A model generated the notes under the pieces. It was not told the DNA's origin, did not search any database, and worked only from the letters and a program-made list of their open reading frames with translations. From NCBI RefSeq assembly GCF_964340395.1, contig NC_135550.1, positions 8,620,864 to 8,684,863 of the forward strand: a DNA stretch of 64,000 bases. The letters are read 5' to 3'. A program made the position numbers and the translations under genes. This stretch comes from Glandiceps talaboti. Lineage: Eukaryota > Hemichordata > Enteropneusta > Spengelidae. How positions within the stretch are numbered: the stretch's first letter is position 1; each line of letters starts with the position of its first letter. Positions 36,300 through 62,078 of the stretch are shown here, piece by piece.

Positions 36300-37115
36300 C
36301 ATAGACAGAGAAGTAGAGTAGCGTGTTGTGTATAGATTATATATTCATAGACAGAAGTATAGTTTTACTTTATCAGAAAAGTATAGTTTTTTATCATATA
36401 TCGGGTTGTATACAGATTATACATTCATGGACACAAGTATAGTTTTTATAATACATCGGATTTTATACAGATTATACATTGACGGAGAAATATAGTTTTT
36501 ATTATATATCGGAGTGTATACAGATTATACATAGACGGAGAAGTATTAGTTTTTATTATATACCGGGCTGTATACAGATTATACATTCATGGACGGAGAA
36601 GTATAGCTTTTATTATATATCGGAATATATAAATATTATATATAGACGGAGAAGTATATTATATATCGGAATATATAAATATTATATATAGACGGAGAAG
36701 TATATTTTTTATTATATATCAGGGTGTATACAGATTATACGTTCATAGACGGAGAAGTATAGTTTTTATTATATATCAGACTATACATTTATAGACGGAG
36801 AAGTATAGTTTTTATTATATATCGGGTTGTATTCAGACTATACATTTATAGACGGAGAAGTATAGTTTTTATATCGGGTTGTATTCAGACTATACATTTA
36901 TAGACGGAGAAGTATAGTTTTTATTATATATCGGGTTGTATACAGATTATAAATCTATAGACAGCGAAGTATAGTTTTTATTATATATCGGGTTGTATAC
37001 AGATTATATATTTATAGACAGCGAAGTATTAGTTTTTATTATATATCGGGTTGTATACAGACTATACATTCATAGACAGGAGATTAGTCTTTACTATATA
37101 TCGGTTTGCATACAG
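36300..37115. repeat. ~57-60-bp minisatellite, about 13-14 units
   Basis: The unit contains gacggagaagtatagttttt, attatatatcgggttgtata and cagattatacattcatag. It repeats with small length changes for about 800 bp, starting about 70 bases after the glycosyltransferase stop. Short frames across it are artefacts. Confidence 0.95.
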
Positions 37116-37797
37116 GTCAGTATACAGGTCAGTAAACTTTGTTTTCTGCTTTCAAAAACCTTGAAGTCATAAGTATTATTCAACGTTCTGGTTGAAGCTG
37201 CACGGATATGAATTTGTATATTTGGGACCTTCTCAAACAATTCAGCTGTTCGACTAAAGTAAACGTTGTGGACCTGTATCATAATGTCGTTGTTAATTTC
37301 AAATATGTGCAAAGTGCAAAGCCTGAGGTTGGATATATAGTGAGGGTGGTTGTATTTAGAGAAACAAACCGAAATGAAATGAAAGATTCGGTACACCGTA
37401 CTAAAGTTTAAAGTTTATGTTTAATCAGAGCATTACATAGCTGATTGGTATATGAAAGATGATAGGTGGCGCTCCATATCGCCCATTCATCTGGGGTGTC
37501 AGATAGTATTCATATTATAGGATAAAAGAAGCAATAGCAACCATGGGGACAATCATCCCATTAACCTATAACCTGCATGGTACAAACTATGTTTATAGTG
37601 AGATGGCTTGCAGTGTATTACTATTAATGCTGGCCCCATGGATAGCTGCGGTTGTACAACGTAGACGGTATTATGAAGGTACATAACAAAGTGTCGTACC
37701 TTTGACCATACTTTCAATCCTGATAACTTAACATTGGTATCAATTATGAGAATTAAACTGAATAAAGACATTGTGATAGGGTTTACCTTGAACATGA

Positions 37798-37798
<1 letters not shown>

Positions 37799-37850
<52 letters not shown>

Positions 37851-37890
37851 TGTGTGTGTGTGTGCGTGCACACACACACACACACATACA
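37799..37890. repeat. (TG)n / (CA)n microsatellite
   Basis: TG run followed by a CA run. Confidence 0.96.
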
Positions 37891-38747
37891 CGCGTATGTA
37901 CATATGTACGCACGGATGAATGAATTGGAAATACTTCAAAGTAAACGTATGAAAGCCTATTAAAAATAGACTAATATCAAATTCAAAGTGACTATTGCAG
38001 TATCAGTTCCGCAATTGGTTCTATTTGATTTTAAGACTGATGAGATACAGGTATTAAATGCCATTTTCTATAGGCTTTAGGCTTAGCATGGTTGGTGACA
38101 CTTAAGACCACACATTTCGTGGTCTGAGGTGACAGCCATCCAGAGTCAAGTACAGATGACGATGCTCAAATAATATCGTGTAGATTGGCAATGTTTCATT
38201 TTGAAAATATGCCGAATTAGTGCAAATATGTGTGAAAAAAATATGATGGAAAGAACCTTGATAAAAAGAACACATTGGTTATATGTACTTATCGTAGGAC
38301 TATTTGTTTTGATCCCTTCGGAGGTTTACGGCACTATTCGATAAAAGATAACAGTGGATGCCACTCAGGTACGTGTTGGGGAATTTAAGCGAGGATAAGT
38401 AGCTAGAATGTATCAATCCCTAGTTGAGAACTCGAACGCATGATGAAATGTGATGAAATCCTGATTATCGTATTGGGACCAATGCCAATTTGAGTGAATA
38501 TCAATCTAGACTATCGGTGATCAGTACCGTTATCGTTATCGTTGAGATAGCAAATTGCCAAAAGATATATTTTGTAACAAAAAGGTCATCTCAGGATACA
38601 ACTGGCTTCTCATCAGAGATACGGTATCATAGATCTTTCCACAAACAGATGGAATTAATAATGATAAACCGCTGACGTCACGATATTCATACCAGTATAT
38701 ATGGCAATATTTACACAAAGCTGTCTACATATTCCAAGTGTCATCGT

Positions 38748-38871
38748 CGGGTTTCACCATCGAGCTTCACCGGCACGTCGGCAGCCATCGGGTTTCACCA
38801 TCGTGTTTCATTGGCACGTCGGCAGCCATCGGGTTTCACCGTCGTGTTTCATCGGCACGTCGACAGTCATT
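38748..38871. repeat. ~41-bp tandem repeat, 3 copies
   Basis: Three copies of a unit containing gggtttcaccatcgtgtttc and ggcacgtcggcagccat. They keep an open frame on the plus strand (38701-38898), but nothing else marks it as a gene. Confidence 0.85.
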
Positions 38872-41759
38872 ATTATGTATTACTTAGACCTGCATTAGTG
38901 TTATTAGTCTGGCTTCAGACAACCGATAGCAATGATATAGTATTCGAGAAAGATTCCTGACTACTAAATATATACGAAATATATTGACGATATTTTTTTC
39001 ATGCAATTTAAGACTGATTTGTAAAAAATAGTCCCCAGAGTAATAATCAAAACAGACATTTCAAGAAATAAACTTATTATCAATGTTAACAAGGCTGTAT
39101 CAACATTTCAAGTTGAAATTTATGAACTAAAACACCAAACCTAAGGTGGTATGTACTGGGGGGGGGGGCTGACAATTGCTGTGACAACGGCGAACTGCAC
39201 TACTTATGTCTTTTCATGTCATGTCATGTCATGTCATGTCACGTGATGTCATTTTCTTGATAACAGCTACAAATTATAGTAGTAAACCAATTTATAAAAA
39301 AAATCTTCGATTATTTCAGAATACACGTCAAGCAAAACGTTCTACAAGTGTACATGTAATCAACATCTCGACGGCATCACACGTTCCAACACTGAGAAAC
39401 TTTTCTGCAGAGTGACAGTTTCATTCATATATTTGATAAGAAAATTGCCGTTATGAGTCCAACTTCTGTCATTTCTAAAGTTTGGATAAACAGAACACGC
39501 CTACGTCAAAGATAAAACAATGATCAAAGATTACAACAATTCCTCATGTCACGTGGGTACCAATCGATCTCTCTTCAGTCAACAGAGCATCAGGACGGTC
39601 GTCGTGTCCTTTTAGAGTTGACATTTGTAAGGATAAATAGACGGTCCCTGGCCTCAGACGACGAACGATTGAAGTTACTACTACATCAGTTTTACAGAGG
39701 TAAGTACAATGTTGGAATCCTGAATACGTATATTTTCTGAATATCAATTGAAACTTCTTTGTCATGGATTCTACTTTTTTGTTGATGTAAATTCTCTTGT
39801 TCTTTTTCTACTTTGTATCTCAACTGTTTATTTTGTTTATCTACGAATGCATGTTTACACTGACTGCCCGTAGCTTCATTCAGGTGCGTAGTGGTAGGAA
39901 ACGATATCGGCACCAAACTCATTAAGGGGATATATGCTGGCAATCGTCCGAGGGACGGCTCGTGACCTGGCTTTGTGGGTTGGGAGAATCAAAGTAAAAC
40001 GGCGAGAAAAAAAAGGAAAAAGGCAGACATACATGGAAAGGATAGGAAATGTAAAGTATATGTATGCTAATGAACAGGGTGATAAACTGACCTAAACAGT
40101 TTAAAAAAACCAGGTCAGACTCTCTGGATGATTCAGCGCATGTCAACACACGGAAACTAAACAATACTACAACTAATATTATACATAATACCACTCATTC
40201 ATTTTAATATTTTGTGCAAGAAAACTAGAACCGTGGCGAACACGTGGCATAAATTACTACTTTTAGTTTGTAATTACAACATAAAGTTGAATATAGCAGC
40301 ATTGCTCTGTGACTGACCATAGAACGTGACATCACAACACTTCCCCTATGCTTATAGCGAGTAGAAGCAGGGTCACAACTTGTGTTTTGAATAACGTTTA
40401 TAATTGACTAAAACCGAAATAACTAGATTTTCAGTTAAGAATCATTACTTTATCGGTCAAGTCAACAAGTTGCCTTAAACCCCCTTAGTAACATTATGGC
40501 TTACCAAAACTTGTAATTTCTCCTCTAAATATAAGATTACCTAGTTATTATATTCTCCAAATTCATCCTATTTTACAAAATCTTGAAGATTGCAAGATCT
40601 GTGAGTAGGTCAGACCCTTTTATTTACTTTGACCCCTTCTGGATCTGAACTCTCTGGGTCCCCTCCCCCTCAAATGGACACTGACGAATCCTTGCCGTTA
40701 TCTCAAAAGTTACAATGGGGTTAGTAGTAATTGTTGATACGATTTGATAGCGATCTGTGACTTAAGTACAATGTGCAGTGATAAATCGAACTTTTATAAT
40801 GATAGCTACCATGTCATGGCAACGGGGCTTGCTGGATAGACATGTAAATATGTCACGGTTGTCTCAATGTCTCACGTTGACTTTTAAAGGAGAAAACCAT
40901 CATAAAAAACTGGTCACATCACAGCTAGAGTAAAATAGATCAATCGCTGTGAAGGACGACAGTTATGCTGCATTTCGCCCTTTGAAATCAGTTATTGTAT
41001 CATTTATTTTTATTCGGTGTTTTCTGATCAAATTATCTGCATAATATGATAAAAGACCAAGTGTTTCCCTCATATGGATATGGCAGTGTGATCGACCGAT
41101 CGCTGGTTCAGAGACATACACATATTTGTACAAAACGGGTGGTGTTAGAATACAGTCAACATCATTATTTGCTCAGGCTAATTCTTATGTTATGTATATT
41201 TACATGCAATTCGTATTATCGACCTTCCCCTTTTGGCTAAACTAGTTTGGTCCCAAACTATACCATGATTCAGTCCTTAGTACCAGCACATCTTTATTTG
41301 TCATCACTTTATGTTGATATGTATATATATGAATCGATGACGTAATCTTGTTACTCGAAAGAAACATATCAGATCTTTCAGCATGCAGTGTCTTTTATGA
41401 CAATTTAGAGTTCTGCAGAAGGCTAATGCTGATTGGTCAAACCACACACAGTGGAGGGAAGGGTAGAATACAACCTTTCTCTTACGATCATGTTCGACCG
41501 TAGATTTCGTTGATCATTGAAACAAACATCAGCATTTTACACAGCAATGGAAATTTCTCACCCAACAAGTATCCGCTGTATTAAAGTCAAAACGTTCTTT
41601 TCGAACTCTTCATTATGAGTTCTTCATTTATCTCGAAATTATACTTTTGAGAAAATAGGTATGTCGTAAATATATGTTTGCATTAGAGTCCCCTATAACA
41701 TGTTTTACCATGGACTCAAACTTACACAAATGTACTGTTCCTCCTTCTCCAGTGTTACA

Positions 41760-41780
41760 ATGCATACTATCGCCAGTTAA
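41760..41780 (+). CDS. short upstream ORF (6 codons) before SLC5 gene B
   Basis: The 5' exon begins after an acceptor ending at 41752. The first ATG, at 41760, reads six codons to TAA at 41780. The main ATG follows at 41896 in a strong AAGATGG context. Length equals the uORF of gene A. Confidence 0.4.
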   Translation: MHTIAS

Positions 41781-41895
41781 GTTGTAACATCATACAGTTC
41801 ATAGATACATTTCACTGGCAAAGAAGCGTTGAAAATCATCGAAGAGAACTACTCAGTAAGATCTTTCCGAGGTTCACTTACGCGAGTTGGTCAAG

Positions 41896-52856
<10,961 letters not shown>

Positions 52857-53133
52857 TACGAATCATAGTCTGCCATCACGGTCGTGATGAAGTAATTTTA
52901 GAACAATGTTCTGGCTTTGATGATATCCTTGGTTAACATTTAAATTTAGAGAACTTGTCGTTTATCATGTTTATAATGTGTGTGGTAATTTGAATTCAAG
53001 AGAATAAACTGCAAAGCAAACAAACAAACACAACTTAGTCTAGAATTTTGCCCATGGAGGGCTAATAAAGAGCTAGAGGTCGATTTGGCAATGACCAATT
53101 TTTAAAAAAAATGCTTAGAAAGCTGTTCTATGC

Positions 53134-53880
53134 ATGAATAAAGAAGTCAATAAGGAAGAAGCACATACTTTTCAAAAGAGTGGTTCAGAACACAGACAAC
53201 TAAAAATCTTCTTAGTTGTCTGTGTTCAGAGTAATTGCAATGATATTATTCATCCACAATTCAAAAGTTACAGAAAGTTTTTGACAAAGGTTTCGAGGAA
53301 AGCTACGGAACAGTATTATTCTGACTTGTTTAGTGTACATAGTAACAACATGAAGGAAACATGGGGAGTAGTAAATGAACTACTAGGCAAACATAGAAAC
53401 AAGGAATGGTTGATAACTAGCACATTGAAAAGTGATTGTAATGGAATTTCTTTTGTTCACACAGAGATGTCAGATATTGTTGAAGATTTTAATATTTCTT
53501 TGTTGATATTGGTGAAAACCTTGCAAAGGATATACAGGCATCCGTAAACTTTCGGGATTTAATGGGTGAAGTCGTACAGCGCGCACGGTTTCTTCTTAAA
53601 ACTTATTACAATGGGGTAAGTTGAAAACATGATTGCAAGTTTGGACATACATGAAGCTACAGGCTGGGATAAAATTGACGCCAAATTGTTAAGCTATGCC
53701 ATGCCAAAACCATTTGTGCCACATTATAAATTTATCTTTTTCACTGATTGTTTCTCCGATTGTCTTGAAGTTGCAAGAGTTTTACCACTTTTCAAAAAAA
53801 AAGTAACCTGGAAGACCCAAGAAATTACCGACCAAATCTCTGTTTTACCTAATAAGTAAAGTTTTTGAAAAGATGAAACA
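53134..53880 (+). mobile_element. LINE fragment (region before and start of reverse transcriptase)
   Basis: FKSYRKFLTKVSRKATEQYYSDLF and ETWGVVNELLGKHRNKEW (about 53260-53410) are the linker between endonuclease and reverse transcriptase of CR1/jockey-like LINEs. ATGWDKIDAKLL, RVLPLFKK and ISVLPN (about 53645-53855) are the start of the reverse transcriptase. Both ends are truncated, there is a frame change near 53550-53630, and it is inactive. Confidence 0.8.
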
Positions 53881-54500
53881 CATTAAAGTACTACGGTACC
53901 GGAAACTCAACACTGTATATCACATTAGGAATTAGTTTTTATCACCATATTAACATCTCAAGAAGTGAATACAGAACATGTTATCAGTGAGTGCGTGACA
54001 GTTTGCGAAATTTGATTAGAAGTGTGAAAATGAAGTTTAACATTTGCATCGATGCAAGATCGAGACCGCCGCCCGAGTCGCCTAAATGAACGAAGTTCGT
54101 TTATTGAGCTTGTGTGACATTAATGTGCGATTGAGACCTTAGACCTACAAAAAATAATTGTTTTGTCGCGAGTCAAACGAACGATAAGATGTTGGAAGTT
54201 TATCAAGATTTTTATTGAGCAATATAACAAGATGTAGAAATGTCATAAAGATGTTTGCCGAGCCAGAAAATGTACAATATTAGTAAAAATCTTGTCGAGC
54301 AGACGATAATTTGTTCCAAACTAAACGTCTTCCACAGTAAACCCTGTCGTTCGAAATAACACTTTCTTGTAAACACACAGAGCCTGTTCGTCTAATTGTA
54401 CTATGGTGAAAACAAATACGGCCGAACGTTTTGAAAATGACATTTTTAACATTTGACTGCTCAAGATAATTGCCCGTTCGTGCATTAACATATTTAACGT
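53881..54500. other. no gene seen; 3' flank of the monocarboxylate transporter
   Basis: AT-rich non-coding sequence between the LINE fragment and the stop codon of the minus-strand SLC16-type gene. It probably contains that gene's 3' untranslated region. Confidence 0.55.
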
Positions 54501-54726
54501 TTAAGTTTCTGGTACATTTATGTCGCGGCTTTCTTTCCTGCTGTTATCTGCACACCACTTTGAGACTACCATGGCCAACGCTCCAACAGTCAATATCCCA
54601 GCAGCGAAATAAAAAGACAGATTGTATGACCCAGTCTGATCAAAGAAATAACCTGAGAAAATAACACGAATCAGTTTCTTTAAAAAATGTTAAAATTGTT
54701 AGTAAATGGATAAATAAATAAACAGA

Positions 54727-54773
<47 letters not shown>

Positions 54774-54901
54774 ACAAACAACAGTTGATTTGCATCCCAT
54801 CGATGACGAGTAATGATGTACTGAAATCTATATATGCACTTCCAATTTTATCATCGAACGGAAAAAATACTATCTGTGATGAAACACACATGTATATGCT
54901 G

Positions 54902-54943
<42 letters not shown>

Positions 54944-57666
54944 TGAGCAGTTTCATTGGATACACAGCATGCACACAACGTACATGTGCGTACGCATGGA
55001 CGTACGCACCCCCACCCCACACACACGGAGGGTACACAAAGTTAGTGTTCTTCGCCTCCCTACTCTTAGACTAATACGTGCGTTACGAACCTGATAGAGG
55101 TGGGCCAATCAGGAATCCGATACCAACAGGAATCATTGCAACACCGACGCCCTCAGCAAACCTTTCGACTCCTACAATCTGCTTAATACATGGATAGTCC
55201 ACTGCTGAAAACATACCACGACTCACGCCCATGACGCTCGCAATTGCCATCAATGGGGGATACGAGTTAGTTTTTGGCACGGCGACCGTTGCTGCTGCAA
55301 ACATTCCAACTCCGAAACAATGTGTGTAGACTCTTCCGCTTTGCAATCCACAGCAATCTAACAGAAGACCGGTAGCTATAGAGCTAATACAAGTTACAAT
55401 ACCCATAATTGACATCAAGAGAGCTGCGTCTACATGACTTGTCCCTTTTCTGATGGCTGTATCGACTAGATGGGTATACACAACAGCTGTGCCAAGATTG
55501 TAGAGTGCGTAATATATGAGCAAGGCTATGAATAAAGGAGTTTCTTTGCACAATCCTAGAGTAACCTTTTTCTTCCGTGTGGATTTTATTGACTTTTTAC
55601 TCTCTTTCATTCCGCGTGGTTTGCTTCTTTTAGCACATTCCCCACCTTCTTTTTGGTTTTCTTCCATGCACATTGTTTCCCCGAATGCTGGGTTTTCAAT
55701 ACCATTATTAGTTTCAACACCCCCGTCAGCATCATTAACGATTTGAAGTTTTGACCCTTCTCGAGGACTACTTGACTGTAAGTGTATTGGTCTGAGCAGC
55801 GCTGCAGACACAGACATATTAGCGGAGATGGATGCAAATATCATTAATGTACCTCTCCAACCATAATGATCAAGTAGAAACTGACAAAGTGGCGGCATTA
55901 TAAACGCTCCTGCACCAAGACCTCCAAGTGATATGCTGCTTGCAAGGACGTAGCGGTTTTTGAAATAACGTCCCAATGAAACCATCGTTGGCATAAAAAC
56001 CAAACCGAAGGAGCTTCCTAGAAGGATAAATTTTTAAATAATCTGTATTGTTTGCTAGCAAAGAGGATGGTACTCAAAATTTATCTATCGTTGTTCTCTA
56101 GACTTATTTTCTTTCAGTTTACAAAAAATAAATCTAATGCTTAGTTTACATACTGCGCCTTGCAGGGTACTGTTCACTGGCTCTGATACAACCACACAGA
56201 AACTGCACATTCTGCACTTTACAATGTAAAGATGGTTAAATATGTAATATATATTCCGAAATTATGTGATATTTGATCAAAAACTTTCTATCGTAGAAAA
56301 TTTTTAGGCGTTGTAATTTCCCATTTGAGAATGGTATTATATTTGGGCACAAAAAGCTGTTTGATAAATATAATATTCCCTACCTGCAACAATTCCAAGG
56401 CTTATGTACAGATATACAATGCCAGTGGCAAACGAACTCGCGAAGAAGGCCAAAAATGATAACATACCACCAAACATAGCAACCTTTCGGAAACCAAATT
56501 TCTTGGTGAGTATTGCAGCAAGTGCACCTGGAATATATTGTAACAATAATTTGCATAATTAACGATTTCCTGTAATTAGATAATATCTTGAGAAATGCAT
56601 TTATGCTTCGAGGTTCATGTTGATGAGTAGTTTGCCCAATTGGTTGCATTTCTATCTTGTAAAGGCTTGTTCATTTAAATTTCACCGTCGTGGTGTATGG
56701 AGATCAAACACCGACGACGTCTTTTTTTCTGCCATAGATATTGTCTATCGGTTTGTATATCAGAGGTCGTAGGTCATGTAAACCTTCGAGTTGACGGCTC
56801 CTTGTGATGTGCCACCATAGTGTAACATTACATGGGAGTATGCCTAAAACCACAGTGGGTCATGCATCAGACTACTCGTCTCCTTTGATCTATAATCATA
56901 TTTCCAGTGTTTAACAAAGAGATTTCTGGGTTTTTTTTTGTTTAGCATTGTTGATTATTATAATGTGGCCATATGTAAATCTAATTGCCCCGTTTTCATT
57001 TTCTCTGTTAGTGTTACTACTATCTGATTTTTCAATCTACGATAGAAATCCTTCTACCTGCAACATCTAATTGCCAGAGTTGTTATAGTCAAATACAATG
57101 TAGCCGACAGTTATCGCATGCAGACAGACCAGATATGCTCTATAATGGCCATGTTTGAAAAAAAGGGTCATTATAAACACACTGAACTCGGAATAAAGTT
57201 GGCAAAAGCACTGAAACATGTACTTGCTGTTGTAACTATACATAATTTCTCCATTTGAAATGTTTGCCTATTTTGTCCTTGTGTGTTCAACTTTAATAAA
57301 GGTGTGTACCCCAAAACGATTTTGTTGAGGTATTTATTTCTCTATCATATTGGTAGTATGTAGGAAATGATAAAATAACAACTTTTTGTGGCAATTGCAA
57401 CTGTTGTAGACAGAGAGGTTCCTATTGTAGTTACCTCCACCAAAATTAGCAGCCGTGAATACAGAAACAATTCCAGATGTTACTGCACCACCGGCCCCAA
57501 ATACGTCAAGGAATTTGACGTATACAACTGCCATCGCTGCTTCACTCCCGCGCATTATCAAGGTGACGACAAACGCGCTAGTCATTACCACCCATCCCCA
57601 TCCTCCGTCAGGTGGCTCTGCCAACTCTCGCTGGTTTTTCTCATCTGAATTTCTTTTGGCCGACAT
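54501..57666 (-). CDS. SLC16-type monocarboxylate transporter, 484 aa, 4 exons
   Basis: Exons on the minus strand: 57666-57435, 56527-56384, 56017-55091, 54652-54501. The total is 1455 nt, GT-AG borders, phase 1 at all three introns. EPPDGGWGWVV (residues 17-27) is the conserved MCT motif of the N terminus and TM1. GRYFKNRYVLA (141-151) is the second family motif before TM5. Twelve membrane helices fit, with a long basic cytosolic loop between TM6 and TM7 (about residues 185-250, with KSKKSIKSTRKKK). The last exon encodes GYFFDQTGSYNLSFYFAAG (TM12) and a short tail. MCT family members move lactate, ketone bodies, aromatic amino acids or thyroid hormones, some with protons. The substrate here cannot be told. 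It is convergent with SLC5 gene B. Confidence 0.92.
54709..54780. repeat. (TAAA)n microsatellite, intron 3 of the SLC16-type gene
   Basis: Tetranucleotide run. A short (AC)n run follows at about 54905-54940. Confidence 0.95.
56542..56645. repeat. single unit of the 30.7-31.3 kb repeat, intron 1 of the SLC16-type gene
   Basis: aataatttgcataattaacg, then tgtaattagataatatcttg, matches the diverged tandem unit at 30730-31335. It directly adjoins the exon 2 acceptor. Confidence 0.6.
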
Positions 57667-57835
57667 TTGTAGTATCCCTGTTGTCCACGCCGCTGTTTCT
57701 TCTATTCATGGGCGTTTACTCTCTGTAATTGGAGGAGATATAACTACATCCCGTACAGTTAGTAGATAATACTGTAAGCATATTTCATTAAGGGATAACA
57801 TGACGTCAGAAATAGGGTAGGTAGGTTGGAATTTT

Positions 57836-57843
57836 ATTTTATT

Positions 57844-57910
<67 letters not shown>

Positions 57911-57912
57911 TT
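57836..57912. repeat. (TTTA)n microsatellite
   Basis: About 77 bp of TTTA, about 170 bp upstream of the SLC16-type start codon. Confidence 0.97.
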
Positions 57913-59069
<1,157 letters not shown>

Positions 59070-62001
59070 TACCTACTCACGTGAGTACCTGCTGAGTTTG
59101 AGAAATACCGATGCATCGACACTGACTAATAATCTTAATTGGCAAGAATTTGAACGAATGACATCTAAGCACAAGAAGAAGAGAGGGTCCAGGGGTGGTA
59201 TAAGAAACAAGTTGAGGAAAAGGGGTAACAGGTTTCCCCTTCCAGCTATCACTTTGTCAAACGTACGTTCTCTGCAGAACAAGATGGAAGAACTCGCTGT
59301 TCTCACAAAATATGACTGCGATTTTCGGCAAAGTAGTTTATTTTGTTTCACCGAGACATGGCTATCAGAAGATACACCCGAAGTTTATTTGGATGGATAT
59401 ATAACATGATAAAAACATCACTCAAAAACGAGTTGATGGTGGTTTGTGTATGTTTGTTAATAAGAACTGGGCAACAAACTTTACAGTCAGAGAAAAAATC
59501 AGCTCAAAGCACTTTGAAATTTTGACAGTGTCATTCAGACCATTCTACGTTCCACGTGAATATGGACAGATTACAATAATACTCGTGTACATACCAGGCC
59601 CTGACTACACAATAGCCGCTGAACGCATAGCCGAAAGCTACAGTAGAGAGCTCAACAGGTGTGTGGACCAACCCATGTTCTTACTCAGCGATTTTAACAT
59701 CTGCGACATCGCAAAACAGCTGCCACATTTACACCAATATGTGTCTTCACCAACGCGATTGAATAAGGTGTTAGACAAATGCTAGCCTATGGTACCATCT
59801 CAAATGCATTTTCAGCTAAGTGTCGACCTCCCCTTGGTAGATCAGATCACAACGTTGTACATTTACTGCCAACATACCGTCAAAAACTTAAACGAGAAGG
59901 TCCGCGAACACATCAGTACAGTACCTGGACACCAAACAGCGTCGATCAGCTACAGGCCTGTTTTGAAACAACTGACTGGGATGTATTTTTTGAAAGCTGT
60001 CGCACGAATATCGAAAATTTGACTGATACCATCACATCTTATATTCAATTCTGTGTGGACTCTATTATCCCGACAAAAACAATACGCATTTTTCCTAACA
60101 ACAAACCCTGGCTAAGCAAAGATTTAAAGCATTGTCTAAATCAGAAAAAAATTGCATTTGTAGAGAAAGATACGCAACAGGTTAAACCGTTACAAAGGGA
60201 GTTTAGGAGTAAGGCTAAGATAGCAAAACGTAAATATAAAAGTAAAGTTGAAGAGAAGTTTAGAGGGGGTAATGCTTAGGAAGCATGGAATGGCTTGAAT
60301 AGGATGATGGGTAGAAAACAACAAAAACAAAGTATACAGTGTAATGATCCCACTGCTTTTGCGAATGACCTAAATGTATTTTATTCACGTTTTGACACCC
60401 TAGATTTTAGAAAGGAATTTGATGAACTTTGTGATAAATTAGATAATATACCGATTACCATTCAGAGTCATGAAGTAACTAAGGTTCTCTCACGGGTTAA
60501 TCCCCGTAAGGCTCCCGGGCCAGATTGTCTAAAAGGTAGAGTTCTCAAAGAATGCGCTTTGCAACTAGGAAACTTGTTTACTAGGCTTTTCCAACTATTT
60601 CCGGATAACAAATTTACTCCTCGTATTTGGAAAACATCGACCATTATACCCATCCCCAAAATAGCTAGTGCTAAGCTTTGTAATGATTTTAGACCAGTAG
60701 CCTTGACATCTATTCTCTGTAAATGTATGGAAAGGATATTGTGCAATAAATTGACCGCGTCCATGGCTGATCGAATGGACCCGTTACAGTTTACGTACAA
60801 AGCTAAACGGGGTGTGGAAGATGCCATTGTTCAATTTGATCTCACAACATCTAGATTCCCGCGGTGCCACTGTCCGAATTTTATTCATGGACTTCTCATC
60901 TGCATTCAATACAATTCAACCGCACATTTTATTACAATGTTTACTTGATTTGCAGACTAACACAACTCTTATACGTTGGATTAATGTATTTCTAAGGGAT
61001 CGGCCACAGCGTGTGAATATTCAAGGTCATCTGTCTGAGGAACTGGTACTGAATACCGGTGTTCCCCAAGGTTGCGTCTTGTCTCCCACCCTCTTCTCAG
61101 CCTATACAAATGAGGTGACGTGTAACAATGTCATTCTAACCCTTATAAAATTTGCGTATGACATAGCGCTTGTCGCCCGTCTAAAAGAATAGTCCTCCCT
61201 CGCGGAGTATTTTAATTACATTGATTATCTAACCTCATGGTTTGCAGATAATTTCCTTGAACTCAATGTTCGTAAAACGAAAGAAATGTATTTAGGAAGA
61301 GGACGGCGACAAGACGCGACTTTTGGCCCTCCTGCTGTGATAAATGGACAACAAGTAGGACAGGTGTCTATTTTTAAGTATCTTGGTACCCTTTTAGATT
61401 TGAATCTTAAATTCACAGAAAATGTTGATGACATTTTTAAGAAAGCACAGCAACGTTTGTATCTACTTCGTAAACTCAAAGATTTTGATGTCAGTAAGGA
61501 TATTTTAGAATCAGTGTACCGTTCATTAATTGAGAGTGTTCTAACATTTAATATTGTGTCTTGGTATGGTAATCTTTCTGTTAAAGACACAACAAGATTG
61601 GCGAGTATTGTAAAGTTGTCAGTAAAGATCATTGGTTCTAATCTGTTACAGCTTCCTGATCTTTATATTAAATCACTTAGACGAAAGTCGATTCAAATTC
61701 TTGCAGACCAAACACATCCACTTCACTCAAAGTTTAAATTGCTTCCGTCAGGTCGCACACTTGAAGTGCCTCTTGCACGTAGAAACTGTTTTAAGAAATC
61801 TTTTATACCACGAGCTGTTGCCATTTTAAATTCAGAGTTTTAATTGTGTGTGATTGGAATCGTATTTTATAGAGCTTTTACATGTTGTGATATTTGATTG
61901 ACGTATGCCTTAGTATATCTGTCTTTGTGATGCTAGTGTTTTTAGGACCTGTGATGCCAAAAGGAAAATTTCCATATGTTTTTAACAAATGGACAATAAA
62001 G

Positions 62002-62003
<2 letters not shown>
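59070..62003 (+). mobile_element. LINE of CR1/Rex1 type, nearly full-length ORF2, broken
   Basis: Text begins YSREYLLSLRNTDAS (59077 on). The endonuclease follows: NVRSLQNKMEEL, FTETWLSEDTP, LLSDFN near 59690, GRSDHNVV near 59845. The linker (KPWLSKDLK) comes next, then the reverse transcriptase: VNPRKAPGPD, DFRPVALTSI, FMDFSSAFNT, GVPQGCVLSP, FAYDIALVA. The C-terminal region (KYLGTLLDLNL, SWYGNLS) ends in a stop near 61842. It changes frame or stops about five times. The catalytic FADD is altered to FAYD at about 61151-61162. The 3' end is cagggtggacaataaag-like text running into (TA)n at 62004. Confidence 0.88.

Positions 62004-62076
<73 letters not shown>
62004..62076. repeat. (TA)n between LINE 3' end and Penelope end
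   Basis: About 73 bp of TA. It may be the LINE's 3' tail into which the Penelope element inserted. Confidence 0.97.

Positions 62077-62078
<2 letters not shown>

Larger units (their letters stand above)
37116..41750. other. gene-poor stretch upstream of gene B
   Basis: Apart from the two repeats listed separately I see no supported coding region. Near 39551-39701 a short open stretch ends at a perfect donor (GAG|gtaagt). It could be a non-coding first exon of gene B, whose 5' exon starts with a strong acceptor at 41752. A run of ATGTC pentamers lies at 39215-39245. Confidence 0.55.

Noticed and set aside
38036-38060. CTGATGA occurrence as a fourth hammerhead
   Set aside because: No stem II/GAAA arrangement and no pairing stem I nearby. 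The same holds for CTGATGA at 175 (LINE catalytic codons) and at 48439.
38701-38898. Short protein from three 41-bp repeats
   Set aside because: Open only because of the tandem repeat. No other coding evidence.
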